In this document: positions 1-8,829 of the stretch, in pieces | Position numbering within the stretch: position 1 is the stretch's first letter | How the letters are laid out: every line of letters starts with the position of its first letter | Source: Actinoallomurus sp050942425 | GTDB lineage: Bacteria; Actinomycetota; Actinomycetes; Streptosporangiales; Streptosporangiaceae | DNA length: 64,000 nt | Assembly: GCF_050942425.1 (NCBI RefSeq) | Contig: NZ_CP192063.1 | Location: 248,001 to 312,000, forward strand | Direction: 5' to 3' | Notes under the pieces: generated by a model | What the model saw: only the letters and a program-made list of their open reading frames with translations | Database searches by the model: none | What the model was told of the DNA's origin: nothing | Translations under genes and position numbers: made by a program

Positions 1-1
1 G

Positions 2-1000
2 CGCTGCTACTGGTTCGAGGCGACGGTCGAGGGTCGGCGCACGCCGGAGCATGACGCGCTGGCCGACCTGCCGGGCATCAAGCTCCGCCTCTCCCGGCTC
101 CGCCCGGGCCGCCGCGAGGGCGTCGACACCGAGATACACCGCGACCTCATGACGCTGGCCCGCAACGGCGGGGTCGCCGACGCCGTCATCGTGAGCGGCG
201 ACGAGGATCTCGCCCAGGTCATCGCCGACGCGCAGGACCTCGGCGTCCGCGTCACGGTCGTGCACGTGGCCGTCGACGGCAACTGGACGATCTCCCGGGT
301 GCTCCGGCAGGAGTGCGACGACCTCATCGAGATCGGCTCCGGGCACCTCCGGCCGTACGTCAATCTGCTGGCGGGGGTCGACACCTCGGCCGCGCCGCTG
401 GCCAACGGCGCGTCCAACGGCTCGGGCGGCGCCCTGGCCCCGTTGCGGCCGTCGCCGCAGCACGGCGCCGCACCGCCGAGCACGCCGATCACCGTGACGC
501 CGTCACAGCTCGGCTCCTCGACGAACACGATCTCCTCCGGCCTCACCGGCTCCTCCGGCAGCGGACAGCCGAGCACGCCGACCCCGCCGCTGCGCTCGAC
601 CCCGATGCACGCGGCGCCGACGCCGCCGGCTCCGCCGTCGACCGGGCCGCAGACCGGCAGCAACGTCACCGGCCCGCAGTACCCCCAGCAGCCCGTCGGG
701 CCCTACACCGGCCCCCAGCAGATCACGCCGTCCCCGGTCCAGCAGTCGACCCCGACGCTGGCCGACGCCGTGAAGGCGGCGCACAAGGAAGGGCAGGACT
801 TCGGCGAGTCGGTCGCCCGGGACGCCCCCGCCCTCTGGCTGGAGGCCGTGCTGGCGCGCAAGCCGCGGATGCCGTCGGACCTGGAGGCGCGGCTGCTCCA
901 GGGCTCGTCCCTGCCGATCGACTTTCTGCTCCACGACGAGGTACGCCACGCACTGCGACGCGGTTTCTGGGATGCGCTCGAACGCTCGCGGCGCAGCTGA
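2..1000 (+). CDS. NYN domain (PIN-like) protein, 5' end outside window
   Basis: The reading frame is open from the left edge, so the N-terminus lies outside the window; 332 codons are visible. The first ~100 visible residues match the C-terminal half of a NYN/LabA-type domain, a PIN-like fold usually linked to RNA cleavage. The segment GVDTEIHRDLMTLA and the acidic strand VIVSGDEDLAQVI carry the conserved Asp residues expected to bind metal. A long Pro/Ser/Thr/Gln-rich linker follows (roughly 375-760), then a helical C-terminal tail. Family membership is well supported; the RNA substrate is unknown. Confidence 0.85.
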   Translation, partial: RCYWFEATVEGRRTPEHDALADLPGIKLRLSRLRPGRREGVDTEIHRDLMTLARNGGVADAVIVSGDEDLAQVIADAQDLGVRVTVVHVAVDGNWTISRVLRQECDDLIEIGSGHLRPYVNLLAGVDTSAAPLANGASNGSGGALAPLRPSPQHGAAPPSTPITVTPSQLGSSTNTISSGLTGSSGSGQPSTPTPPLRSTPMHAAPTPPAPPSTGPQTGSNVTGPQYPQQPVGPYTGPQQITPSPVQQSTPTLADAVKAAHKEGQDFGESVARDAPALWLEAVLARKPRMPSDLEARLLQGSSLPIDFLLHDEVRHALRRGFWDALERSRRS

Positions 1001-1128
1001 TCGCGGTAACGTCTCTACCGGCCGGTTCGCTCCGGTCGGCTACTGGTCGGCCTCCGGGTCGGCTTCTGGTCGAGCGATCATCCGAAATGACCAGATTCGC
1101 AGCAGGTACGCCGGGTAGCGTCTAGAAG

Positions 1129-1704
1129 GTGACGCATGTGACCGAAGACGATCTCGATGACCTCGAGTTCGAGACTCTCCGCACCGGTGATCACGCCGCG
1201 GCGGCGACACGGTTCGTCGAGTTGGCCGATACCGTCTCAGGCGGCGTTTCCCGCGCCAGCCTGTTGCTACGGGCCGGTGAACAGTGGCAGCACGCGGGCG
1301 AGCACGACAGGGCGGCCGAGGCCTACCGCGGTGCCTTGGACGACGGCGGGGAGACGTACGGCGATCCGCGCATCTACCTCGCCGGTGCCCTGTTCGAATT
1401 GGACCGTGCCGATGAGGCGCGGGCACTGATCGAGCAGGTACGCGCCGACGCGCCGAAGGACCCCGAGATCTTCCGCGCCGTCGCCGAGCTGCTGCATGAG
1501 CAGGGCGACCTGGTCGGCGCGCACGACTGGTCGACCGAAGGCGCCGACATCGCCCGGTCGTCCGATCCGGACGCCCTCGAGGGCCTGCTGCGGATCCGCT
1601 ACCGCTGCCGTCTCGACCTCGGCCGCCCCGAGGACGAGTACGACGCGCTCCTCGACGATCTGCTGAAGAAGACCGACGACGCCCCGGACCAGCAGTTCCA
1701 CTGA
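1129..1704 (+). CDS. Small TPR-like protein
   Basis: The 191-residue product starts with GTG; a second in-frame GTG lies three codons later. It is acidic and all-helical, with tetratricopeptide-like helix pairs: LLLRAGEQWQHAGEHDRAAEAYRGAL, then LAGALFELDRADEARALIEQ, then AVAELLHEQGDLVGAHDW. No signal peptide or membrane segment is visible. TPR domains normally act as protein-binding scaffolds. The partner is unknown and the gene stands alone, 128 nt after the NYN gene and convergent with the phosphatase gene. Confidence 0.75.
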   Translation: MTHVTEDDLDDLEFETLRTGDHAAAATRFVELADTVSGGVSRASLLLRAGEQWQHAGEHDRAAEAYRGALDDGGETYGDPRIYLAGALFELDRADEARALIEQVRADAPKDPEIFRAVAELLHEQGDLVGAHDWSTEGADIARSSDPDALEGLLRIRYRCRLDLGRPEDEYDALLDDLLKKTDDAPDQQFH

Positions 1705-1794
1705 CGCGTCGGCGACTCCGGCCCGCATCGACACCGCGCCCGTGCGGTGCGCGACGGGCCGGACGCGCATTCATCGATTCCGCTTATCGGGGAT

Positions 1795-3363
1795 TCACGA
1801 CAGAGGGGCACGGCCGAGCTCGCGGAACCGGTCCTCGGCGGCGGCGTCCCAACGTACCGACGCCGTCCTTCCGTCGACGTGCACGGTCGCCAGCGCGTTG
1901 TCGAACCAGGGCCCGTCGGTGACCCGCCACCCGAGCGGCGGTCTCCGTACGCCGGCGAGCCGGGCCAGCGCCCGCGCGGGCAGGTCGCCAACCCGTCGGC
2001 AGGCGACCTGGTTGGCCAGCTTGAACGGGCCCGTCAGCGGGTTGCGCAGCGGCGAGCAGACGACCTGGGAGATCGGCGTACGGGTCCCGCGCACTCGCGC
2101 GAGGTAGGAGTAGTGGACGTCACCGGAGAGCAGCGTGATGCTCGCCGGCGGGCGCGGCCCGTTCGCGACCTCCAGCAGGATGTCCGCCACCGCCCGGAAC
2201 GACGCGTCGAACGCCGCCCAGTGCTCCAGGTCGAGGGTCTGCCGGAGCCGCTCGCCGAACCCGGCCGCCCGTCGTCCCCACGCGCCGCCCGCGACGGCCT
2301 CGTTCCACGCCTCCATGTGGTGGATCGCCGCGGGCAGCAGGAACGGCAGGGACGTCGCGACGATGAGATGGTCGACGTCGGCGCGGCACTGCTCGCCGAA
2401 CCACGCGAGCTCCGCGTCGTCGAGCACCGCCCGCCGGCCCTCCTCCAGCACGCGCCCGCACCGGCTGTCCACGACGACGATCCGCGTCCGCCCGTGATCA
2501 TGTACGTAGCTCCACCGGACCTCGCCGGGCGCCTGGTCCGCCCGCTCGGCGAACTCGTCCACGAGCTTCCCGGCGTCCCCGTCGGCCGCGAGCACCGCCT
2601 GGTAGACCGGGTCGGCGGCGCGCTCCGCCGGTGACAGGTTCCCGAGGTGCTGGTAGATCCAGTACGTGCCGAGTCCGGCGGTGATCCGCCGTTCCCACCA
2701 GGGATGGGCCCGTATCTCCCGCCGCCACGCCTCGGAGGTGTTCCAGTCGTCGCGGATGTCGTGGTCGTCGAAGACCATCGAGCTGGGCACCGTGGCCAGC
2801 AGCCACCGCACCGCCGGATCCGTCCCCCAGGCCAGCCGGTACAGGTGGGCGTACTCCTCGAAGTCGGCGATCTCGGCGTACGGCGGCGCCTCGATGTCAC
2901 GCCGCGCCGCGATGAACTCCCGTACCTCCGGTGTCGTCTCGTCGGCGTACACCTGGTCGCCGATCAGCAACAGCTCGTCCGGCGGCTCGTCGCCCGCCAT
3001 GAGCCGTCGCGCGCACACCGCCAGCGCGTCGACGCCGTGCGTCGCCTCCGAGGTCGGCGCGACCCGGCAGGACCCGACGGCGAACCGCCGCGCCCCGCCG
3101 GGCGTACGGGTGCGAATGCGTCCGGGCGGCGTCCCGGGCTCCGGCCACGCCCGCTCACCGTCGAGCAGCACGTCGTACGGGGTATCGGAGCCGGGCTCGA
3201 GGCCGTCGACGTCCACGAGCGCATAGTGATGCCCGTGGACCGTGAACGTACGGCTCGCGGCGTCCAGGACGCGGACCTCGCACGGCCGATCGGTCTCCAC
3301 CCAGACCGTCGCCGTGCGCGCACCGACGTGGCGCAGCAACGGCCCGAGGATGAGTCGTGTCAT
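1795..3363 (-). CDS. PhoD-like metallophosphatase (alkaline phosphatase D family)
   Basis: The 522-residue protein has an N-terminal fibronectin-like strand region (about 1-90) and a PhoD-type metallophosphatase core. Metal-binding motifs are visible: GDQVYADE (135-142), the later MVFDDHDIRDDWN, and LLSGDVHYSYLA near the C-terminus. The family hydrolyses phosphomono- and diesters using Fe/Ca. PhoD proteins are often Tat-exported, but no signal peptide is seen here, so this may be a cytoplasmic variant. A distal GTG/ATG start cannot be excluded. Confidence 0.88.
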   Translation of the reverse strand: MTRLILGPLLRHVGARTATVWVETDRPCEVRVLDAASRTFTVHGHHYALVDVDGLEPGSDTPYDVLLDGERAWPEPGTPPGRIRTRTPGGARRFAVGSCRVAPTSEATHGVDALAVCARRLMAGDEPPDELLLIGDQVYADETTPEVREFIAARRDIEAPPYAEIADFEEYAHLYRLAWGTDPAVRWLLATVPSSMVFDDHDIRDDWNTSEAWRREIRAHPWWERRITAGLGTYWIYQHLGNLSPAERAADPVYQAVLAADGDAGKLVDEFAERADQAPGEVRWSYVHDHGRTRIVVVDSRCGRVLEEGRRAVLDDAELAWFGEQCRADVDHLIVATSLPFLLPAAIHHMEAWNEAVAGGAWGRRAAGFGERLRQTLDLEHWAAFDASFRAVADILLEVANGPRPPASITLLSGDVHYSYLARVRGTRTPISQVVCSPLRNPLTGPFKLANQVACRRVGDLPARALARLAGVRRPPLGWRVTDGPWFDNALATVHVDGRTASVRWDAAAEDRFRELGRAPLS

Positions 3364-3416
3364 GACCTAACGGACTACCGCGCCGAGGCCGACCGCGTCC
3401 ACCTCGCCGGGGATCG

Positions 3417-4544
3417 TCAGCGGAGCTTGCCGAAGAACTCCCGGATGTCCTCGGCGAACACCTCGGGGAGCTCCATGGCGATGAAGTGGTGACTGCCGGG
3501 GCGGTTCTCGCCCCAGTGGACGATGTCGTTCTGGCGTTCGGCGAGGCGGCGGATGCCGGGCGGGCCGCTGTAGAGGCCGGTCGGCACCGCCGACTGCCCC
3601 TCCGGCCAGGCGAACCGCTCGCTGTTGTACATCAACCAGGAGGAGGACCCCGAGGTCCCGGTGAACCAGTACAGACTCACATTGGTCAGGAGCAGGTCCC
3701 GGTCGATGGCGTCCTCGGGCACGGTCACCGCGTAGCCGAACTCCTTGAACTTCTGCGTCATCCACGCCAGCAGGGCGACCGGCGAGTCGTTCCAGCCATA
3801 GGCGAAGGTCTGCGGCGCGGCGCGCAGCAGCGCGTGATGGTCGACGCCTCGGGCCCATTCCCCCATCTGTCCGAAGAAGGCCCGCTCGTCCTCGGTCAGC
3901 TCCGGAAGGTCGTCCTCGGTGGGGATCCCGAGGCCGCTGTCGATGTGCACTCCGACGACGCGGTCGGGGGCGACCGTCGCCAGCGCCGGTGCGACGTACG
4001 CGCCGAGGTCGCCACCCTGCGCGCCGTACCGGCGGTAGCCGAGGCGGTCCATCAGCTCCGCCCAGAGCCGGGCCACCCGCGTCACGTCCCAGCCCGTCTC
4101 CCGCGGGGCCGACGAGAACCCGAAGCCGGGAACCGACGGCACGACCACGTGGAACGCCTGCGCCGGGTCACCGCCGTACGCGCCCGGATCGGTCAGCGGG
4201 CCGATCAGGTCGACGAACTCGACGAAGGAGTTCGGCCAGCCGTGGGTGAGGATCAGCGGGAGCGCGTCCGGGTGCGGCGAGCGTACGTGCAGGAAGTGCA
4301 CGTCCTGACCGTCGATCGTGGTCGTGAACTGGGGGAAGCCGTTCAGGCGCGCCTCGTGGGCGCGCCAGTCGTAGCCGTCGCGCCAGTACTCGGCCAGGTC
4401 CTTCAGGTAGGCGACCGGCACTCCCCGGCTCCAGCCCTCGCCCGGCAGCTGCGCGGGCCAGCGGGTACGGGCCAGTCGGTCGCGCAGGTCGTCCAGTTCG
4501 GCCTGCGGAACGTCGATGCGGAACGGCCGGATCTCTTCGCTCAT
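3417..4544 (-). CDS. Epoxide hydrolase (alpha/beta hydrolase with EHN cap)
   Basis: The 375-residue protein opens with the EHN region typical of microsomal-type epoxide hydrolases (IRPFRIDVPQAELDDLRDRL). The oxyanion motif HGWP is at 101-104, the nucleophile elbow GGDLG at about 177-181 (Asp179), and the C-terminal catalytic His is in SHHF. Two Tyr in the lid would polarise the epoxide ring. Such enzymes hydrolyse epoxides to diols through an ester intermediate. The gene is divergent from the WYL regulator, with only 118 nt between starts, suggesting but not proving regulation by it. Confidence 0.88.
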   Translation of the reverse strand: MSEEIRPFRIDVPQAELDDLRDRLARTRWPAQLPGEGWSRGVPVAYLKDLAEYWRDGYDWRAHEARLNGFPQFTTTIDGQDVHFLHVRSPHPDALPLILTHGWPNSFVEFVDLIGPLTDPGAYGGDPAQAFHVVVPSVPGFGFSSAPRETGWDVTRVARLWAELMDRLGYRRYGAQGGDLGAYVAPALATVAPDRVVGVHIDSGLGIPTEDDLPELTEDERAFFGQMGEWARGVDHHALLRAAPQTFAYGWNDSPVALLAWMTQKFKEFGYAVTVPEDAIDRDLLLTNVSLYWFTGTSGSSSWLMYNSERFAWPEGQSAVPTGLYSGPPGIRRLAERQNDIVHWGENRPGSHHFIAMELPEVFAEDIREFFGKLR

Positions 4545-4662
4545 CGTGTGCCCTATGTCTCGGAGGTCTGCGACGTCGTACGCCCCGACCGATTCGCGGT
4601 CGCGACGACGTGACGGACGCTATGCCCCATGTAGGTCGGATTCTGGCCTAGACTCCCGGCCT

Positions 4663-5604
4663 GTGACCTCGGCCCGCCTGCTGACGCTGCTCTCCTTGCT
4701 GCAGACCCCACGCGAGTGGCCGGGCAGCGAGCTCGCCGAGCGCCTGGAGGTCAGCCCCCGTACGGTCCGCCGCGACGTCGAGCGGCTGCGCGACCTCGGC
4801 TATCCGGTCGAGGCCACGATGGGCCCGGCGGGCGGCTACCGCCTGGTCGCCGGTACGGCCATGCCGCCGCTGCTCGTCGACGACGAAGAGGCGGTGGCCA
4901 TCGCGGTCGCCCTGCGTACCGCGGCCGGGCATCCGGTCGGCGGCATCGAAGAGGCGTCCCTGCGGGCGCTGGCGAAGCTGGAGCAGGTACTGCCGTCGCG
5001 CCTGCGGCAGCGGGTGGGCGCGCTGAACGCCGCCACGGTCGCGCTGCTGGGCGTGGCCGGCCCGAGCATCGACCCGGACGACCTCACGACCGTCGCCATC
5101 GCCGTCGCGAGCCGCCGGGGCCTGCGCTTCGCCTACCGGCGCGGCGGCGGCGAGGGCGACCGCCTGGTCGAGCCGTACCGTCTGGTCGCCGCGGGACGCC
5201 GCTGGTACCTCGTCGCCTACGACCTCGACCGGGACGACTGGCGGATCTTCCGGATGGACCGCGTCCGGCGACCGCGCCCGACCGGCGTGCCGAACACGCC
5301 CCGCCGGCTTCCCGACGAGGACGCGGCCGCCTACGTCACGCGCAAGCTCTACTCGCTGGTCCCGACGTACCGGGCACTGGTCACCCTGCGCGTCCCGGCC
5401 GACGAGGTCCCGGCGGCCCGGCTCGGCGAGGTCGAGCCGATCGACGCGCACGGCTGCCGCCTGCGCACCCACGCGGACACCCTCGAATGGCTCGCCCAGC
5501 GGCTCACGATGCTCGGCTGCGAGTTCACCGTGCACGAGCCGCCCGAACTCGTCGCCTACCTGCGGGCGCTCGGGGCCCGCGCCCTCCGCGCCACGGGCGG
5601 ATAG
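4663..5604 (+). CDS. HTH/WYL-domain transcriptional regulator
   Basis: A GTG start at 4663 gives 313 residues beginning directly with the winged helix (SARLLTLLSLLQTP...LAERLEVSPRTVRRDVERLRDLG). Extending upstream adds non-conserved sequence. The middle and C-terminal parts form a WYL ligand-sensing domain (RFAYRRGGGEGDRLVEPYRLVAAGRRWYLVAYD) with a WCX extension. These DeoR-like proteins bind small molecules or nucleic acid fragments and regulate neighbours. The divergent epoxide hydrolase is the likely target. Confidence 0.88.
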   Translation: MTSARLLTLLSLLQTPREWPGSELAERLEVSPRTVRRDVERLRDLGYPVEATMGPAGGYRLVAGTAMPPLLVDDEEAVAIAVALRTAAGHPVGGIEEASLRALAKLEQVLPSRLRQRVGALNAATVALLGVAGPSIDPDDLTTVAIAVASRRGLRFAYRRGGGEGDRLVEPYRLVAAGRRWYLVAYDLDRDDWRIFRMDRVRRPRPTGVPNTPRRLPDEDAAAYVTRKLYSLVPTYRALVTLRVPADEVPAARLGEVEPIDAHGCRLRTHADTLEWLAQRLTMLGCEFTVHEPPELVAYLRALGARALRATGG

Positions 5605-5605
5605 C

Positions 5606-5640
5606 GGTCGGGCCCCGCACGTGACGTGCGGGGCCCGACC
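5606..5640. terminator. Bidirectional terminator, 17-bp perfect stem
   Basis: Two perfectly complementary 17-nt arms (5606-5622 and 5624-5640, left arm GGTCGGGCCCCGCACGT) lie between the stop codons of the convergent WYL and MFS genes. There is no T-tract, as is usual for actinomycete hairpins. Confidence 0.8.
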
Positions 5641-5650
5641 GAGGAGGGTC

Positions 5651-7150
5651 TCAGGAGGCGGTGAGCACCGCCTCTGACTCCTGCTCCGCCTGGTCGGCCG
5701 TGCGGCCGCGGAGCACCAGGAGGGCGAGCAACGCCGCGGCGAGGACACCGGCCGCGCCGGCCGTGAAGGTGGTGGACATCGCGGTCGCGAAGGCGTCGCG
5801 GGCGGTGTGGGCCAGGCCGGTGTTCCCGGTCCGGGCGGCGATGGCGAGGGCCTCGCCGATCGAGTGCCGGGCCTGCTCGGGGGCGGTCTTGGGCATGGCG
5901 CCGGTGAAGGTGCTGGACAGGACGCTGCCGAGGATCGCGACGCCGAGTGCGGCGCCCGCCTGCTGGATCGTGTCGTTCAGCGCGGAGCCGACCCCGGCGT
6001 GCTCGGCCGGGACGGCGCCCATCAGGGCCGTGATCGCCGCCGGCACCGCCAGCCCGCCGCCGATGCCCATCAGGGCGAGCGCGACGCCCAGCACCGCGAA
6101 CCCGTCGCCTGGTGCGACCGTCGCCAGCACGCCGAACCCCGCCGCGGTGATGACCAGCCCGGTGGCGGCCATGACGCGGTTCCCGAGCTTCTGACCCAGG
6201 CTCGCGCCGATGCCGTTGAACACGAGCGCGGCGACCGCCAGCGGGATGAACGCCAGCCCGGTCTTCATGGGCGAGTAGCCGAGGACGAACTGCAGGTACT
6301 GGGTCGCCGCGAGCAGCAGGCCGCCGTTGGCGATCTCCGCGAGGGTGAGGGAGAGGCTGCCGCCGGTGAAGTTCCGGTCGCGGAAGAGGCCCAGCGGAAC
6401 CATCGGGGAGGAGGTGCGGGTCTCCCAGATCACGAAGCAGGTGAGCGCGGCGACGGCGACGGCGGTCCCGGCGATGGTGGCGGGGCCGAAGCCGTTCCTC
6501 GGCAGCTCGATGATCGTCCAGACGAGCGCCGTCATGCCGACGACCGACAGGACCGCGCCGAGCGGGTCGGGCTTGCGCCAGGGGCCCTTGGACTCGGGCA
6601 TGAGGACGACCGCCGCGACGATCGCCAGCGCGGCGATCGGGATGTTGATCAGGAAGACCGCGCTCCAGCCGAACCGGGCGACGAGCAGACCGCCGACGAC
6701 CGGGCCGCCCACGAGGCCGAGCATGGCGACGGCGCTCCACGCGGCCATCGCCTTCGGCCGCTCCGCCTCGTCGAACACGGTGATGAGGATGGACAGCATG
6801 CTGGGCATCACCAGCGCGCCGCCCACACCCATGAGCACCCGAGCCGCGATCAGCAGTCCGGGCCCGGTGGCGAACGTCGCCGCCAGCGAGGCTCCGCCGA
6901 AGAGGGCCAGCCCGATGACCATCATCCGCCGCCGGCCGAACCGGTCCGACAGGCTTCCCGCCGTCAGCAGCAGCCCGGCGAACACGAGGATGTAGGAGTC
7001 CAGGATCCACTGGATGTCCTGGGCGCTCGCGCCGAGGTCCTCGGTGAGCGCGGGGATCGCCACGTTGAGGGCCATGTTGTCGATGACCAGCACCAGCGTG
7101 CTGAGGCAGAGGACGACCAGGATGAGCCAGCGGCGTGGATGGCGAGTCAT
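5651..7150 (-). CDS. MFS drug efflux transporter, DHA2/EmrB-QacA type
   Basis: The start at 7150 (MTRHPRRWLILVVLC) is preceded by a GAAGGGAAAG ribosome site; longer frames lack one. The product is 499 residues, with about 14 hydrophobic segments. Motif A appears as GSLSDRFGRRRMMVIG, followed by the motif C-like segment LMGVGGALVMPSMLS. DHA2 proteins export drugs or toxic metabolites by proton antiport. The gene is divergent from a TetR regulator across a repeat-rich operator, a classic repressor/efflux arrangement. Confidence 0.9.
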   Translation of the reverse strand: MTRHPRRWLILVVLCLSTLVLVIDNMALNVAIPALTEDLGASAQDIQWILDSYILVFAGLLLTAGSLSDRFGRRRMMVIGLALFGGASLAATFATGPGLLIAARVLMGVGGALVMPSMLSILITVFDEAERPKAMAAWSAVAMLGLVGGPVVGGLLVARFGWSAVFLINIPIAALAIVAAVVLMPESKGPWRKPDPLGAVLSVVGMTALVWTIIELPRNGFGPATIAGTAVAVAALTCFVIWETRTSSPMVPLGLFRDRNFTGGSLSLTLAEIANGGLLLAATQYLQFVLGYSPMKTGLAFIPLAVAALVFNGIGASLGQKLGNRVMAATGLVITAAGFGVLATVAPGDGFAVLGVALALMGIGGGLAVPAAITALMGAVPAEHAGVGSALNDTIQQAGAALGVAILGSVLSSTFTGAMPKTAPEQARHSIGEALAIAARTGNTGLAHTARDAFATAMSTTFTAGAAGVLAAALLALLVLRGRTADQAEQESEAVLTAS

Positions 7151-7170
7151 CACGCTTTCCCTTCGAACGA

Positions 7171-7266
7171 TGCGTACAGTGTGCGCCAACTGGCGAACAC
7201 TGTACGCACGACGGAACGCTGTGCGCAAGCGGTGAACGATGTACGCATCCGCATACGCTGTGCGCT
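7171..7266. promoter_or_regulatory. Operator-like repeat array between mfs and tetR
   Basis: A near-perfect palindrome (TGCGTACAGTGT, 14-nt spacer, ACACTGTACGCA; 7171-7208) covers the efflux gene leader. Its right half is repeated in the same direction at about 7195, 7214, 7234 and 7253 (GAACACTGTACGCA and variants), a period of 19-20 bp or about two helical turns. The array lies 21 nt from the mfs start and 31 nt from the tetR start, so it is the likely TetR binding region for both promoters. Confidence 0.75.
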
Positions 7267-7297
7267 AGGCTCGTGAGAACGACGAGGAGGAGATGCC

Positions 7298-8038
7298 GTG
7301 ACCACCGATGACAGGCCGATCCCGTCGGTATGGGCGCGTCCCGGCCGAGAGAAGCGCGAGCAGCCGGCGCTGAGCCGACGGCAGATCGTGGCCGAGGCCG
7401 TCCGGCTGCTCGACGCGGAAGGCGTCGACGCGCTCAGCATGCGCAAGCTCGGCACCCGCCTCGGCGCGGGCGCGACCTCGCTGTACCGGCACGTCGCCAA
7501 CAAGGACGAACTGGTCGAGCTGGCGGTCGACGAGGTCTTCGGCGAGCTGCGGGCCCCCGACATGAGCGACCCGGAACGCTGGCGCGAGGCGACCGCCGCC
7601 TGCGCCTATGGCCTGCGCGCCGTGATCCTGCGACACCCGTGGATCGCCTCCATGCTCGGCGCGATGGCCAACTACGGGCCGAACCTCATGCGCCTGTCGG
7701 AGGACCTGCTCGGCACACTGGAGGCCGCGGGGTTCTCCCTGACGGAGGCCAACAGCGCGATGAGCGCCGTCTTCGCCTACGTCATCGGGATGACGAGCAG
7801 CGAGGCGGCATGGCTGACCATGCTCGCCCGCAGCGGCCAGTCCGAGGACGAGTGGGCCGAGCGCCTGAAGCCCGCTCTCGAGGGACTCACCCGCTCACAC
7901 CCGCGCCTCGGCGCGCTGTTCACCGCGCACGCGGACGAGGATCCCGTACGGCTCCGCGAGCAGGAGTTCGCGTACGGCCTCGACCGTATCCTCGACGGCC
8001 TCGCCCTCGCCCGCACCGGCGGCCCCGCGCCCGCCTGA
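7298..8038 (+). CDS. TetR-family repressor with TetR_C domain
   Basis: The GTG start follows a strong GAGGAGGAG ribosome site. The product is 246 residues. The N-terminal HTH spans about 28-75 (LSRRQIVAEAVRLLDAEGVDALSMRKLGTRLGAGATSLYRHV), and the C-terminal part resembles the TetR_C ligand domain. It probably represses the divergent MFS gene and itself, with inducer binding releasing the operator array. The efflux substrate is not predictable. Confidence 0.9.
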   Translation: MTTDDRPIPSVWARPGREKREQPALSRRQIVAEAVRLLDAEGVDALSMRKLGTRLGAGATSLYRHVANKDELVELAVDEVFGELRAPDMSDPERWREATAACAYGLRAVILRHPWIASMLGAMANYGPNLMRLSEDLLGTLEAAGFSLTEANSAMSAVFAYVIGMTSSEAAWLTMLARSGQSEDEWAERLKPALEGLTRSHPRLGALFTAHADEDPVRLREQEFAYGLDRILDGLALARTGGPAPA

Positions 8039-8333
8039 CCCGCTGCGGCGGGCCGGGTCGGACTCTGCCCGTTTGTCGCGTAAGTGTTGATTTCCCGCAT
8101 ACGGGAAGCGGTTGACCGTTAGAGAAATTGTTCCGCTTTGCGGATAGTGCGGGACTAGTGTGGATTTCGAGAAGTCGCTCACTGATTAGTGGGATGTGCG
8201 CTGAATCCAAGGTGTAGATATACCGCAAAGATATGGCCGGATTGACGCTGAGGTCGCGCTTATGGGTATCAATGGCGAGGTATGGCGATGCGGGTGGCGT
8301 AGCGCGCCACCTGCCCTATTCGAGGGGGAGCGT
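8039..8333. other. AT-richer intergenic region before the secreted protein gene
   Basis: This stretch is visibly less GC-rich than its surroundings, unlike coding DNA here, and no credible gene is seen. It contains a small inverted repeat CCCGCATACGGG near 8095. It probably carries the promoter of the downstream small secreted protein. Confidence 0.4.
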
Positions 8334-8678
8334 ATGGTCCTCAAGACGATGATCGTGACCGGCCCTATGCTGGCGGCCGCGCTCGGCGTAGCCGCAGCGC
8401 CCGCACACGCGGTGCAATTGCGTCCGTCCGGTAAATCCGCCGGTGTTCTCCGGGTGCAGCCCGTGAATGCCGACAGATCAAATATCAATCGGATACGCCG
8501 GCACGACCAAGACGATGAAGAATTCAGGCGTCATCGGAGCCGCCATCACTTCGATCACGACGATGACGAAGCCCGAACCAGTCATACGCGCGCTGGCTTC
8601 AGAAGCGAGCATAGAGAGGACGACGATGACGATTCGTTCAGACGTCATCACCGGCAGCACGACTTCGACGAAGAGTAA
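8334..8678 (+). CDS. Small secreted His/Asp/Arg-rich protein
   Basis: The ATG at 8334 follows GAGGGGGAG; an upstream in-frame ATG would prefix a non-signal sequence. The 114-residue product has a signal peptide MVLKTMIVTGPMLAAALGV with an APAHA cleavage site. The mature part is extremely polar, with blocks such as RRHRSRHHFDHDDDEA and RRHHRQHDFDEE. Clustered His and Asp suggest metal or polyanion binding, an inference from composition only. No family is recognised. Confidence 0.7.
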   Translation: MVLKTMIVTGPMLAAALGVAAAPAHAVQLRPSGKSAGVLRVQPVNADRSNINRIRRHDQDDEEFRRHRSRHHFDHDDDEARTSHTRAGFRSEHREDDDDDSFRRHHRQHDFDEE

Positions 8679-8725
8679 CGGCGTGGCCCTAATATCCGTG
8701 ACACAGGCGAGTCGCTGAACCGAGC

Positions 8726-8759
8726 CCGAGCCGGTCGTGCGTGTCCCGTACCGGCTCGG
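8726..8759 (+). terminator. Hairpin after the His/Asp-rich gene
   Basis: Arms CCGAGCCGGT (8726-8735) and ACCGGCTCGG (8750-8759) form a perfect 10-bp stem with a 14-nt loop, 48 nt after the stop codon. Confidence 0.6.
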
Positions 8760-8829
8760 TGGCCACCGCGGCCCAGCTCGATGAACCGCGCTGACTCGGC
8801 TCAGGGGTGGACTGGTGGAGAGCTGGAAG

